A stretch of DNA of 64,000 nucleotides from Arthrobacter citreus (GTDB lineage: Bacteria; Actinomycetota; Actinomycetes; Actinomycetales; Micrococcaceae): positions 496,001 through 560,000 of the forward strand of contig NZ_CP151657.1 of assembly GCF_038405225.1 (NCBI RefSeq), read 5' to 3'. Shown here in pieces: positions 56,734-64,000 of this stretch. The notes below the pieces were generated by a model. The model saw nothing but the letters and a program-made list of their open reading frames with translations, was not told the origin of the DNA and did no database searches. Numbering within the stretch: position 1 is the stretch's first letter; each line of letters opens with the position of its first letter. Both the position numbers and the translations under genes were made by a program.

Positions 56734-57650
56734 GCGGCACGCCTTCAGATCCGTCCCGGGCCGAGTCCCTGGGCGTTTACATCCCGTTCTGGGGAGATCT
56801 CGATTACCTCCGCACGGCCGTGGAAAGCGTCCGGGCCCAGACCAGCCCACACTGGCAGCTGACCGTGATCAATGATGCCCACCCCAACCTGGCGGTTGAC
56901 GAGTACTTCGCCGGGTTGAACGACCCGCGCATCCGCTATATCCGCAATGAAAAAAACTGCGGGATCACGGAGAACTTCCGGCGCTGCGTGCAGATGGCAA
57001 CTGAGCCGCGGATAGTGGTGATGGGCTGTGACGACTTCATGCTGCCCGACTACGTGCGCACGGTGATGGAAGCCCACCGGGCAGCTCCGCGCGTCGGCAT
57101 CATCCAGCCCGGCGTCCAAGTGGTTGACGAGCACGGAAAACCATCCTTCACACTGGCCGACAGCGTCAAGCAGAAACTGCTGAGACCGCACACGCCGCCG
57201 GTCAGAACCCTGCACGGCGACCGGCTGACCGCCGGGTTAATGCACGGAAACTGGCTGTACTGGCCATCGCTGGCCTTCCGCCGGGATGCCATCCAAACCC
57301 ACGACTTCCGCAATGACTTTTCCGTCATCCAGGACCTGGCACTGATCCTTGACCTTGTCCTGGACGGCGAGGACCTGCTGGTGCTGCCCGACCCGGTCTT
57401 CTGCTACCGGCGGCACAGTTCCAGCGCGTCGTCGCTGGAACTTGTGGACGGTAGCCGCTTCGAAGGGGAGCGGCGCTTCTTCCGGCTGGCCGCCACACTC
57501 AGCGGTGACAAGGGCTGGAGCCGGACCCGGCGCGCCGCACTCCTGCACCTGACTTCCCGGGCGCACGCCCTGGTGCTGATACCGGGGGCACTGCGCCGGC
57601 GCAGCTTCCGCGCCGTGGGGGTCCTGCTGCGCCACGCGTTCGGGAGCTGA
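56730..57650 (+). CDS. Family 2 glycosyltransferase
   Basis: 306 residues of GT-A fold: YIPFWGDLDYLRTAVESVRAQ, the nucleotide-binding VINDAHPN, the metal site VVMGCDDFMLPDY, and the C-terminal acceptor region with IQDLALILDL and CYRRHSSSASS. GTGA overlap with the rmlC-rmlD gene, so it may use dTDP-rhamnose. It has a clear paralogue at 63303. Confidence 0.9.
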   Translation: MSGTPSDPSRAESLGVYIPFWGDLDYLRTAVESVRAQTSPHWQLTVINDAHPNLAVDEYFAGLNDPRIRYIRNEKNCGITENFRRCVQMATEPRIVVMGCDDFMLPDYVRTVMEAHRAAPRVGIIQPGVQVVDEHGKPSFTLADSVKQKLLRPHTPPVRTLHGDRLTAGLMHGNWLYWPSLAFRRDAIQTHDFRNDFSVIQDLALILDLVLDGEDLLVLPDPVFCYRRHSSSASSLELVDGSRFEGERRFFRLAATLSGDKGWSRTRRAALLHLTSRAHALVLIPGALRRRSFRAVGVLLRHAFGS

Positions 57651-57704
57651 CACAGCCGCCCTGGCTGACGGCACCGCTGGACCGTTAGCCGTGCTGCCAG
57701 CACA

Positions 57705-57752
57705 AAAAACGGCGCCGTTCGTCCGGAGAACCGGACAGACGGCGCCGTTTTT
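57705..57752. terminator. Bidirectional terminator
   Basis: AAAAACGGCGCCGT (57705-57718) pairs with ACGGCGCCGTTTTT (57739-57752); a further 6-bp inner stem GTCCGG/CCGGAC (57721-57736) extends it. Flanked by convergent stops. Confidence 0.93.
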
Positions 57753-57770
57753 CGGCTCTGGGAGGGCCTG

Positions 57771-59735
57771 TCAGCAGCCTACGAACTCATAAAGGCGCGC
57801 GTCCCCGACACTGCTGACAAGCCGGAAGTCATCATCGGTGTCCAGCCCTTCCAGCCCCGGGTACGGATGATCGCCGCCATGCACTTCCCGGTCGCCAAAG
57901 TCCAGGACATAGTCCACACCGGTGGCTTCCACGGCCTCGCAGACGCCAGGCGTATCTCCCGCTTCCTTCAGGCTCGCATCAATGACCGCCTGTGCCTCAG
58001 TGCTGGTGTAGAAGATGTGCTTATGCGTGGTTTCCCGGTCAGCGAGGGCGTAGGCCAGTGAACCGCCGGTCCAGGGGTTCACTGCGATAACCGCATCTTC
58101 AGGCACCAGCTCGTCCAGTTCCTCCAGCAGGGCGAGCTCATCGGTGCTCACCAGGCTCGCGTCCGGCGTGGTCATGTAATTCATCCGGGCTCTGGCGATT
58201 TCATTCTCGATGCTCTTTCCCTGGGTAAGCGGGAGCAGCAGCAGCGCCGGAAGGAAGGCCAGCACCGCGCTTGTCACGCCTGCTGCTGTCCGGGTCATTC
58301 GGCTGCGGCTGACAGCGCTTCCCAGTGACCCGGTCAGGGGCTTGAGCAGCAAATTCAGGCCCAGGACCGCGAGCGGAGCCGCGGCAAGGGGCAGCACTGC
58401 GGCGAGCCGGTGCGAGTCGTTGTACCAAACCCCGGACAGGAACATCCGGGTGTCGGAAATTGGTGTGCCGGAAGACACCGCGAAAAGGGCGACAACCACT
58501 GCCCACGCTCCGGCAACCCAGAGAAGGCGGGGCATCCGTACGCACGCGACGATGCCGGCGACCATGAGGATGCTGACGGTCCAGGCTGCAGGTGCTCCCA
58601 TTGGCCCGTTCAGCAGGCTTTCCCCCACGGCCTGGGGAACGGACTGGACGGGTCCCCAGAACGCTGCTTCGGCCTCCGGACGGATAAGGGTCCACAACAC
58701 GGCGACGGCAACCCAAGCGGCGGCGAACAGAAGGGTCGGAAGCAGGTAACGGAGCGCCGGCGCCTTCTGGACAGCCAAGCCGCGGATAAAGAAGACATAG
58801 GCGGAAACCAGAATCGGAAGGGACAGCGCCATGAGGGTCATGATGCCGTTGGGATGGGAAACCGCAATTCCCGGCAGTGTGAGCACCGCCAACAGCCAAG
58901 CGCGGGGCAGATCCAGCACCGTTGCCGGGGCCTGCCTCAGGATGATGGCAACCAGGGCGACCCCGGCGGGCACCATCGCCAGGGACAGCAGATTTGGATA
59001 GAGCACGCCAAAATCGAGGAGCAGGAGCGGGAAGGCAGCGAAACTTCCGGCCAGGACCCCCGCCCCCAGGACGGCAGCGGGAACCAGCCGGGCCAGCTGC
59101 CGGACGGCGAACAGCAGGCTCAACGGCCAGACGACGGCGGCGATGGCAATGCTCACAGCGCTCACACCCACGGTGAGGGGAGCGCCGGACAGCTGGACCA
59201 CCAGTGCGGTCAGGGCATGCCATGCAGCCGGGTAAAAGCTCGCGGGCTGGTCCCCGGAAGTCATGCCACCCACAGTGAGCGACGACGCGTCGGCGGTTTC
59301 CATGACATAACGCACAGCGTTGAGATGGAAATTATTGTCAAATGTTTGGGAAAAGTTGTCCGGGGCACCGATGGCCCGGGCCACTTGCCGGCCGATCAGC
59401 AGGAAGGAGACCAGTGCGGCCGCGCCGTACAGCAGCTCACGGGTGAACGGGGTGCGTTGAAGGGTGCGGGGACGGAACCGGTGTTCTGCAATGGCGAAAA
59501 GTGCGGCGATGAGCAGGGCGGCAACCGTCGCGGCAATAAGGACGCCGACGTTCCAATCCGCGCCGAGGATGGAGGCTGAAATGGCTGAAATGCTGATCAG
59601 GGTAACGGAGATCAGGGGAGCGAGTGCAAGGGCATCGAAGGCACGGAGACGAAGGACCAGCCCCACTGAGATGCCGGGAACGATCAGGATCAGCAAACCG
59701 ATGAGCAGTGCGGGCGTGGCGCTAAGCCAGTCCAT
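57771..59735 (-). CDS. DUF6541 multi-pass membrane protein, GT-C-like
   Basis: 654 residues, about 13 helices: MDWLSATPALLIGLLILIVPGISVGLVLRLRAFDALALAPLISV and an extracytoplasmic loop with NFSQTFDNNFHLNAVRYVMETADASSL and SFYPAAWHAL, which fits DUF6541. The arrangement of many helices, an acidic/His loop after helix 5 and a C-terminal soluble domain (about 530-654) resembles polyprenol-phosphate-sugar dependent transferases. A Dol-P-Man-synthase-like GT is next door (59998), which supports that idea. Confidence 0.8.
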   Translation of the reverse strand: MDWLSATPALLIGLLILIVPGISVGLVLRLRAFDALALAPLISVTLISISAISASILGADWNVGVLIAATVAALLIAALFAIAEHRFRPRTLQRTPFTRELLYGAAALVSFLLIGRQVARAIGAPDNFSQTFDNNFHLNAVRYVMETADASSLTVGGMTSGDQPASFYPAAWHALTALVVQLSGAPLTVGVSAVSIAIAAVVWPLSLLFAVRQLARLVPAAVLGAGVLAGSFAAFPLLLLDFGVLYPNLLSLAMVPAGVALVAIILRQAPATVLDLPRAWLLAVLTLPGIAVSHPNGIMTLMALSLPILVSAYVFFIRGLAVQKAPALRYLLPTLLFAAAWVAVAVLWTLIRPEAEAAFWGPVQSVPQAVGESLLNGPMGAPAAWTVSILMVAGIVACVRMPRLLWVAGAWAVVVALFAVSSGTPISDTRMFLSGVWYNDSHRLAAVLPLAAAPLAVLGLNLLLKPLTGSLGSAVSRSRMTRTAAGVTSAVLAFLPALLLLPLTQGKSIENEIARARMNYMTTPDASLVSTDELALLEELDELVPEDAVIAVNPWTGGSLAYALADRETTHKHIFYTSTEAQAVIDASLKEAGDTPGVCEAVEATGVDYVLDFGDREVHGGDHPYPGLEGLDTDDDFRLVSSVGDARLYEFVGC

Positions 59736-59820
59736 TTAGGGCCTCCGGGACGTAGTCAATGGCCGTTGGGCCGCGTTAAATCCTAGCTCTTGGTTCCAAC
59801 GTTCCTCACATTGAGGGTAC

Positions 59821-59848
59821 TTGACCTCCCGTTTTGGCCCGGTATATA
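59821..59848 (+). promoter_or_regulatory. Promoter for the GT2-DUF2304 operon
   Basis: TTGACC (59821-59826), 16-bp spacer, TATATA (59843-59848). Leader about 145 nt before the first gene. Confidence 0.55.
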
Positions 59849-59997
59849 CACCCTTTGCAGACACTACCTGCACACGGGCGGCCGCTGGGAACGCGCCTCA
59901 ATGCGGCAGAGCACGGAGCCTGAGATACTTTAGTAAGAGATGCCTAAGGCTTCCGGTGCAAGCCGCGGGTCAACACGCTTCAAGGACTACGTAGGAG

Positions 59998-60792
59998 TTG
60001 GAACCACTGAGCGGGCAGAATATTCACGAAGAAGCCACGGACGGAACCCTTCCGACGGCGGTTGAGGACCGGATCCTGGTCATCATGCCGGCCTGGAACG
60101 AGTCCGAATCCGTAGGCAACACTGTGACCGAAGTCCTGGGGGCCGTAGCAGACGCCGATGTGTTGGTGGTCGATGACGGGTCCTCCGATGACACGGCGAA
60201 CATCGCCGAGGCTGCCGGTGCCACAGTCCTGCGCCTGCCGTTCAACCTCGGCGTCGGTGGAGCCATGCGTGCCGGCTTCAAGTTCGCCAAGCGGCACGGC
60301 TACACGCGTGCCATCCAGGTCGATGCGGACGGACAGCATGATCCGAAGGACCTGATAAACGTGGTCGACGGACTGCAGTACGCCGACATTTCAATCGGCG
60401 CCCGATTCGCCGACAAAGGCAGCTATGAGGTCAGGGGCCCGCGGAAGTGGGCCATGGTGTTCCTGGGGTGGGCCATTTCCAGGATTGCCAAAGTGCGCCT
60501 GACGGACGTCACTTCAGGGTTCCGCGCCGCTAACGCACGGGCCATCGACCAGTACTGTGAGCATTACCCGGCGGAGTACCTGGGAGACACCATCGATTCC
60601 CTGGTGGTTGCCATTCGGTCGGGACTTACCGTTGTCCAGGTTCCGGTGGAAATGCGTCCCCGGCAGGGCGGCACCCCCAGCCACAACCCCGCCAAGGCAG
60701 CGCTTTACCTTGCGCGCAGCGGCTTTGCCCTGCTCATTGCCATGTCACGCAAGAAGACCAACGTGGGAACCGACGGGAGTTCAGCTAAATGA
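59998..60792 (+). CDS. Family 2 glycosyltransferase (polyprenol-phosphate sugar synthase type)
   Basis: 264 residues: ILVIMPAWNESESVGNTVTEVL, VLVVDDGSSDDT (metal site), LPFNLGVGGAMRAGF, QVDADGQHDPKDLINVV (DxD) and FRAANARAIDQY, the pattern of DPM1/undecaprenyl-phosphate glycosyltransferases without C-terminal helices. GTAGGAG at 59991-59997 abuts the TTG at 59998, too close to serve it; the in-frame CTG at 60007 (MSGQNIHEE) has ideal 9-nt spacing. Start therefore uncertain. ATGA overlap with DUF2304. Confidence 0.88.
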   Translation: MEPLSGQNIHEEATDGTLPTAVEDRILVIMPAWNESESVGNTVTEVLGAVADADVLVVDDGSSDDTANIAEAAGATVLRLPFNLGVGGAMRAGFKFAKRHGYTRAIQVDADGQHDPKDLINVVDGLQYADISIGARFADKGSYEVRGPRKWAMVFLGWAISRIAKVRLTDVTSGFRAANARAIDQYCEHYPAEYLGDTIDSLVVAIRSGLTVVQVPVEMRPRQGGTPSHNPAKAALYLARSGFALLIAMSRKKTNVGTDGSSAK

Positions 60793-61211
60793 CCACCACA
60801 ATTCTGCCGTTCATACTGGCACTGGCAGTTGTTTGTTGGGTTGTGCTCCTCCTGCGCCAGCGCAAGCTCAAGGAGAAGTACGCCGTCCTGTGGGTCATCG
60901 TGGGCCTGCTCATCATCATTCTTGCCGGGTTCCCGCAGCTGCTTGGCTGGGCCTCGGAGGTGTCCGGGTTCGTCGTTCCGGCGAACCTGCTGTTCACGCT
61001 GGCCATATTCCTCGTCCTCGGTGTGTGCCTGCACCTGTCCCTCGAAATATCGGTTGTTGAGGACGAAACCAGGGCTCTGGCCGAAGAGGCCGCAATCCTG
61101 CGGAGTGCACTCGAAAAGCTGCAGGCACGCGTTGACGCCCTGCCCTCCGGACACCGGCACGGCGTTGAGCATGGCGCCGCTCCGCTCGGCGAGCACGATG
61201 ACGGTGCGTAA
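60789..61211 (+). CDS. DUF2304 membrane protein
   Basis: 140 residues, three helices followed by a coiled-coil tail: ILPFILALAVVCWVVLLLRQRKLKEKYAVLWVIVGLLIIIL, FVVPANLLFTLAIFLVLGVCLHLSLEIS, then ALAEEAAILRSALEKLQARVD. DUF2304 proteins are commonly encoded with DPM1-like GTs and are thought to anchor or support them at the membrane. The ATGA overlap here matches that. Confidence 0.87.
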   Translation: MTTTILPFILALAVVCWVVLLLRQRKLKEKYAVLWVIVGLLIIILAGFPQLLGWASEVSGFVVPANLLFTLAIFLVLGVCLHLSLEISVVEDETRALAEEAAILRSALEKLQARVDALPSGHRHGVEHGAAPLGEHDDGA

Positions 61212-61217
61212 CCGCTG

Positions 61218-61246
61218 CTGACACCTCCCATCCCGTCAACTATGCT
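61218..61246 (+). promoter_or_regulatory. Promoter for the LGFP/M15 peptidase gene
   Basis: CTGACA (61218-61223), 17-bp spacer, TATGCT (61241-61246). Leader about 63 nt, with TAGGAGAG before the ATG. Confidence 0.55.
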
Positions 61247-61315
61247 TATCCCGCGTGCGGCAGCCGGACAGCTGCTGCACCTGGCCGTAAGCCCGGAACG
61301 CTGCGTAGGAGAGCC

Positions 61316-62302
61316 ATGATCCGCCATTCCCGCAGGATTGTTTCGGCGGCAGTGTGTGCGTTGATGCTGACGGCTGCAGGAATGCCGGCGGCCCACGCCG
61401 ACCCTTCCGCAGCAAGCGCCATTGAGCAGGCGTACCGGCAGCTGGGCGGCGCATCGAGCGGAATCGGGTCAGCCACCGGTCCGGAAACATGCGGTCTGCG
61501 CGGCGACGGCTGTTACCGGCATTATGAGTACGGCAGTATCCACTGGTCTGCGGAAACCGGAGCCCAGCCCACCTGGGGTGCCATCCGCACCGCTTGGGCG
61601 GCGGCATCGTCCGAGAACGGTGCCCTCGGCTACCCGACGGCCCCGCCCGCCTGCACGGGTTCGGCCTGTTCCCAGCCGTTCCAGCGCGGAACAATTTCCT
61701 GGCAGGTGGGCACAGGCGCCACATCAACGCTGAGCATTGATGATCCCGCCGGCACCGCCGTCGTGGTCAACAAGGCCCGGCCCCTTGCTCCAGCCGACTA
61801 TGCCCCCCGCGACCTGCAGAGCGTGGACGGGCAGCTCCTGCGCCCGGAAGCTGCTGCCGCGCTGACACGCCTCCAGGCTGCCGCCGCCGCAGACGGCGTG
61901 GGGGTCACCGCCATCAGCGGTTACCGTTCCTTTGCGGACCAGACCGGCCTGTACGCCGGTTACGAAGCCGGATACGGCACGCATCAGGCAGATACCATTT
62001 CGGCCAGGCCCGGCCACAGCGAACACCAAACAGGACTGGCCGTGGACGTCGCCTCTCCTGATGGTCTGTGCACCCTGCAGGCGTGCTTTGAGGGAACCGC
62101 TGCCGGCGCATGGGCGGCGGAGAACGCCCACCTTTTCGGCTTCATCATCCGCTATCCGTCCGATGCCACGGACATCACCGGGTATTCCTACGAACCATGG
62201 CACCTGCGTTTCGTCGGGGAGGACATTGCCGCGGGCATGGCCACAGAGGGAATCACCACGCTTGAGGAATACCTGGCCCTGCCGGCTGCCCCGCGGTATT
62301 AG
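61316..62302 (+). CDS. Secreted LGFP-repeat / M15 D,D-carboxypeptidase (VanY-like)
   Basis: 328 residues. Signal peptide (1-28, cleavage near AHADP). Two LGFP-type repeats (about 30-75 and 80-125: LGYPTAPPAC ... QPFQRGTISW) typical of cell-wall attachment. C-terminal M15B peptidase: ISGYRSFADQ, the zinc-binding PGHSEHQTGLAVDVA (His and Asp ligands) and EPWHLRFVG (third His and catalytic Glu). It trims D-Ala from peptidoglycan stem peptides. Well supported start. Confidence 0.93.
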   Translation: MIRHSRRIVSAAVCALMLTAAGMPAAHADPSAASAIEQAYRQLGGASSGIGSATGPETCGLRGDGCYRHYEYGSIHWSAETGAQPTWGAIRTAWAAASSENGALGYPTAPPACTGSACSQPFQRGTISWQVGTGATSTLSIDDPAGTAVVVNKARPLAPADYAPRDLQSVDGQLLRPEAAAALTRLQAAAAADGVGVTAISGYRSFADQTGLYAGYEAGYGTHQADTISARPGHSEHQTGLAVDVASPDGLCTLQACFEGTAAGAWAAENAHLFGFIIRYPSDATDITGYSYEPWHLRFVGEDIAAGMATEGITTLEEYLALPAAPRY

Positions 62303-62333
62303 TGCCGCACGCGGTCCCCTCGGGCGCAGGCCC

Positions 62334-63089
62334 CTACCGGGATCCGAAAGCGGGCCGGAGTCTCCGCAGCCGAAGGAGGAGGATGGCGAGGTTCTCCGCA
62401 AAAACTGCGCGTGCCCGCAGGATCGCCAGAGGCCCGCGGATCCTGGCGGGAGTCAGGTTGTTGCCGTGCAGCCGATGCAGCACCGTGTCCTCCTCCAAAT
62501 AGACGATGCTGCCGGCCACATTGCCCGCCATGGCCAGGAACTGGTCATACGATTCCCGCATCCGGCCCGGGAAAGGCAAGGCGAGCTGCAGCAGGTCCGC
62601 CCGAAGGGCCATGGCACAGCCCCAGTGCAGCCGGTAACCCACCAGGATGCCCGCGATATTCGCCGCGCGGCGGCCCGAATCGGCTGACCTCAGCCGGATT
62701 TCATGGAACCGCCCGGCACCGCCCCCGAAATGGGAGCAGTTCGAAACCACCATCATCTTGTCCTGAAGCGCTTCCATCATTTGCTTGACCCGGCCCGGCA
62801 GCCAGATATCGTCCTGGTCCGACAGGAAAAGGTAGTCCCCGGTGCCCGATGCGAGCGCGCGCTCGAAAGTCTTGACGTACCCCATGTTGTGCTCGTTGGT
62901 CAGCAGCCGGATCCGTGGATCGGGGATCCCCTTGACAACGTCCGCCGTTGAGTCCGTGGAGCAGTCATCAACGATGACAATCTCGTCTCCCTCCTCCAGC
63001 TCGGGAAGGATGGAGCGGATCTGCTCCTCAATAAACAGCGATCCGTTATAGGCAGCCATGCAGACGCTTTTGCGCGCGGGGTGATCCAT
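62334..63089 (-). CDS. Family 2 glycosyltransferase (rhamnosyltransferase-like)
   Basis: 251 residues, GT-A: SVCMAAYNGSLFIEEQIRSIL, IVIVDDCSTDST, LLTNEHNMGYVKTFERAL, YLFLSDQDDIWLPGRV (metal-binding motif) and a C-terminal helical pair with HRLHGNNLTP. The SDQDDIW motif is frequent in rhamnosyl and other 6-deoxysugar transferases. ATG at 63089; a GAAGGG site is 10 nt upstream. Convergent with the M15 gene. Confidence 0.88.
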   Translation of the reverse strand: MDHPARKSVCMAAYNGSLFIEEQIRSILPELEEGDEIVIVDDCSTDSTADVVKGIPDPRIRLLTNEHNMGYVKTFERALASGTGDYLFLSDQDDIWLPGRVKQMMEALQDKMMVVSNCSHFGGGAGRFHEIRLRSADSGRRAANIAGILVGYRLHWGCAMALRADLLQLALPFPGRMRESYDQFLAMAGNVAGSIVYLEEDTVLHRLHGNNLTPARIRGPLAILRARAVFAENLAILLLRLRRLRPAFGSR

Positions 63090-63302
63090 GGGAACGGTGC
63101 CCTTCTCTTCGCAGTCCTGGGATTCGCCCGTTCCGGGGCCGGATCCATTGCCCCATAGTGGCTGCGGCAGCCGCGCCTGTCCAGCGCCGGATACGCCGTG
63201 CCAATTTACGTGCTCCGGTGCATGAACCGGGCATGAGTGCTGGAACATCCGTCCCGACCCAGCCATAGTGTGCCGTACGGATAAAGGGGGCACTGACGAA
63301 AA

Positions 63303-64000
63303 ATGGCAATCGATGTCGTACTTCCCTATTACGGTGACGTGGACCTGATGAAGCTGGCCGCGCAGAGCGTCATGAACCAGCAGTACCGGGAATGGCGCCT
63401 GGCCGTCATCGACGACGGGTACCCGAGCCCGGAGCCTGAGCGGTGGTTCGCGGCGATCAATGATCCCCGGGTGAGTTACCGGAAGAACGAGAGGAATCTG
63501 GGCGCAAACGGAAACTACCGCAGGGCCCTTGAGCTCGTTGAAGCACCGATCGTCGTCATCATGGGGGCCGATGACGTGATGCTCCCGAATTATCTGCAGC
63601 TGGTGGCTGCTGTTTTCGCGGCACATCCGGACGTCTCGGTGGTCCAGCCCGGCGTGCAGGTCATCGATGAAGCGGGCCGGGCATGCTGGCCGCTGACCGA
63701 TCTGGTGAAAAAACTTTACGCGCCCCGGGGGCGGGAACGGCAGATCCTCCGCGGGGAGGACATGGCGACAAGCCTGATCCGGGCTGATTGGGCGTATTTT
63801 CCGTCGCTGGCCTGGCGGTCGGACGTCATTACCAGGATTGGCTTCACCCCCGGCCTGGACGTCGTCCAGGATCTGGCCCTGCTGATGGATATTGCGGCGG
63901 AGGGCGGGGCCATCGCGGTGGAGCCGGAACTGGCGTTTCTGTACCGGCGCCACTCCGCCTCGGATTCCTCGGTGCGTGCCCTGGACGGACGCCGCTTTGA
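63303..64000 (+). CDS. Family 2 glycosyltransferase (C-terminus beyond window)
   Basis: 232 codons open to the right edge, no stop. GT-A: MAIDVVLPYYGDVDLMKLAAQSVMNQQ, AVIDDGYPSPEPE, IVVIMGADDVMLPNYLQL, VQPGVQVIDEAG, VVQDLALLMDI and LYRRHSASDSSVRALDG. It is a paralogue of the product of 56730 (shared PGVQV, QDLAL and YRRHS segments and overall order). ATG at 63303; the upstream site is weak (GGGGGCACTGACGAAAA). Confidence 0.87.
   Translation, partial: MAIDVVLPYYGDVDLMKLAAQSVMNQQYREWRLAVIDDGYPSPEPERWFAAINDPRVSYRKNERNLGANGNYRRALELVEAPIVVIMGADDVMLPNYLQLVAAVFAAHPDVSVVQPGVQVIDEAGRACWPLTDLVKKLYAPRGRERQILRGEDMATSLIRADWAYFPSLAWRSDVITRIGFTPGLDVVQDLALLMDIAAEGGAIAVEPELAFLYRRHSASDSSVRALDGRRF

Noticed and set aside
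59736-59997. Possible small RNA or riboswitch in the 262-bp gap
   Set aside because: A promoter is seen, but no known riboswitch core or strong terminator hairpin.

Overview
The window is a 64 kb piece of a high-GC actinobacterial chromosome. Gene content and order point to the Micrococcaceae (Arthrobacter and relatives). The evidence is MtrA-MtrB-LpqB, a WhiB1-type regulator, a SigK/RskA pair, a mycobacterial-type galactofuranan gene set, a fused RmlC-RmlD enzyme, frequent GTG/TTG starts, ATGA/GTGA overlaps, and many TANNNT promoters lying only 6-7 nt from a start codon (leaderless mRNAs). There are no rRNA or tRNA genes, insertion sequences, prophage or CRISPR array. It is mostly core chromosome; the right end (about 44-64 kb) is a more variable surface-polysaccharide region.

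Layout. 0-5.3 kb: a TPM-domain protein cut by the window edge, an HtrA-like membrane protease, EtfB-EtfA and a PIG-L deacetylase. 5.3-11.2 kb, mostly minus strand: a TipA-like MerR regulator with a textbook 19-bp-spacer promoter/operator, RskA-SigK, a SAM methyltransferase with TrmL, a J-domain protein with a NERD-like C-terminus, and a uridine-kinase-like NTPase. 11.3-15.3 kb: cysteine desulfurase overlapping MnmA (sulfur relay to tRNA 2-thiouridine), chorismate mutase, and a MetE-like protein without any cysteine. 15.3-21.6 kb, minus strand: DUF4166, then a tightly overlapping membrane operon DUF7847-like / DUF4129 / DUF4350 / MoxR / DUF58.

21.9-32.2 kb, plus strand: mtrA-mtrB-lpqB, comF, hpf, a YcaQ-type DNA glycosylase and secA. 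32.2-37 kb: an Rv3235-family protein whose 3' end contains a perfect 20-bp inverted repeat, a LysM protein preceded by a decamer tandem array, a small hypothetical, a BldC/excisionase-like HTH, and a SAF (CpaB-like) plus CpaE-like ATPase pair. 37-43.8 kb: the 1614-residue NAD-glutamate dehydrogenase, a PdtaS-like kinase, and convergent whiB1 with a CRP-like site upstream. The order mtrA ... hpf ... secA ... Rv3235 ... pdtaS-whiB1 matches what I recall of the mycobacterial chromosome.

44-64 kb: a membrane hypothetical, an acyltransferase-3/SGNH protein, and glf-glfT2-wzm-wzt (UDP-galactofuranose synthesis, galactan polymerisation and ABC export). These are followed by rmlA, a flippase-like protein, rmlB, the rmlC-rmlD fusion, several family-2 glycosyltransferases, a large DUF6541 membrane protein, DUF2304, and a secreted LGFP/M15 peptidase. 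Together this is a cell-envelope glycan locus supplying Galf and dTDP-rhamnose, building and exporting a galactan, and probably decorating it with acyl groups. Convergent junctions carry symmetrical terminators. No stretch over 300 bases lacks a gene.
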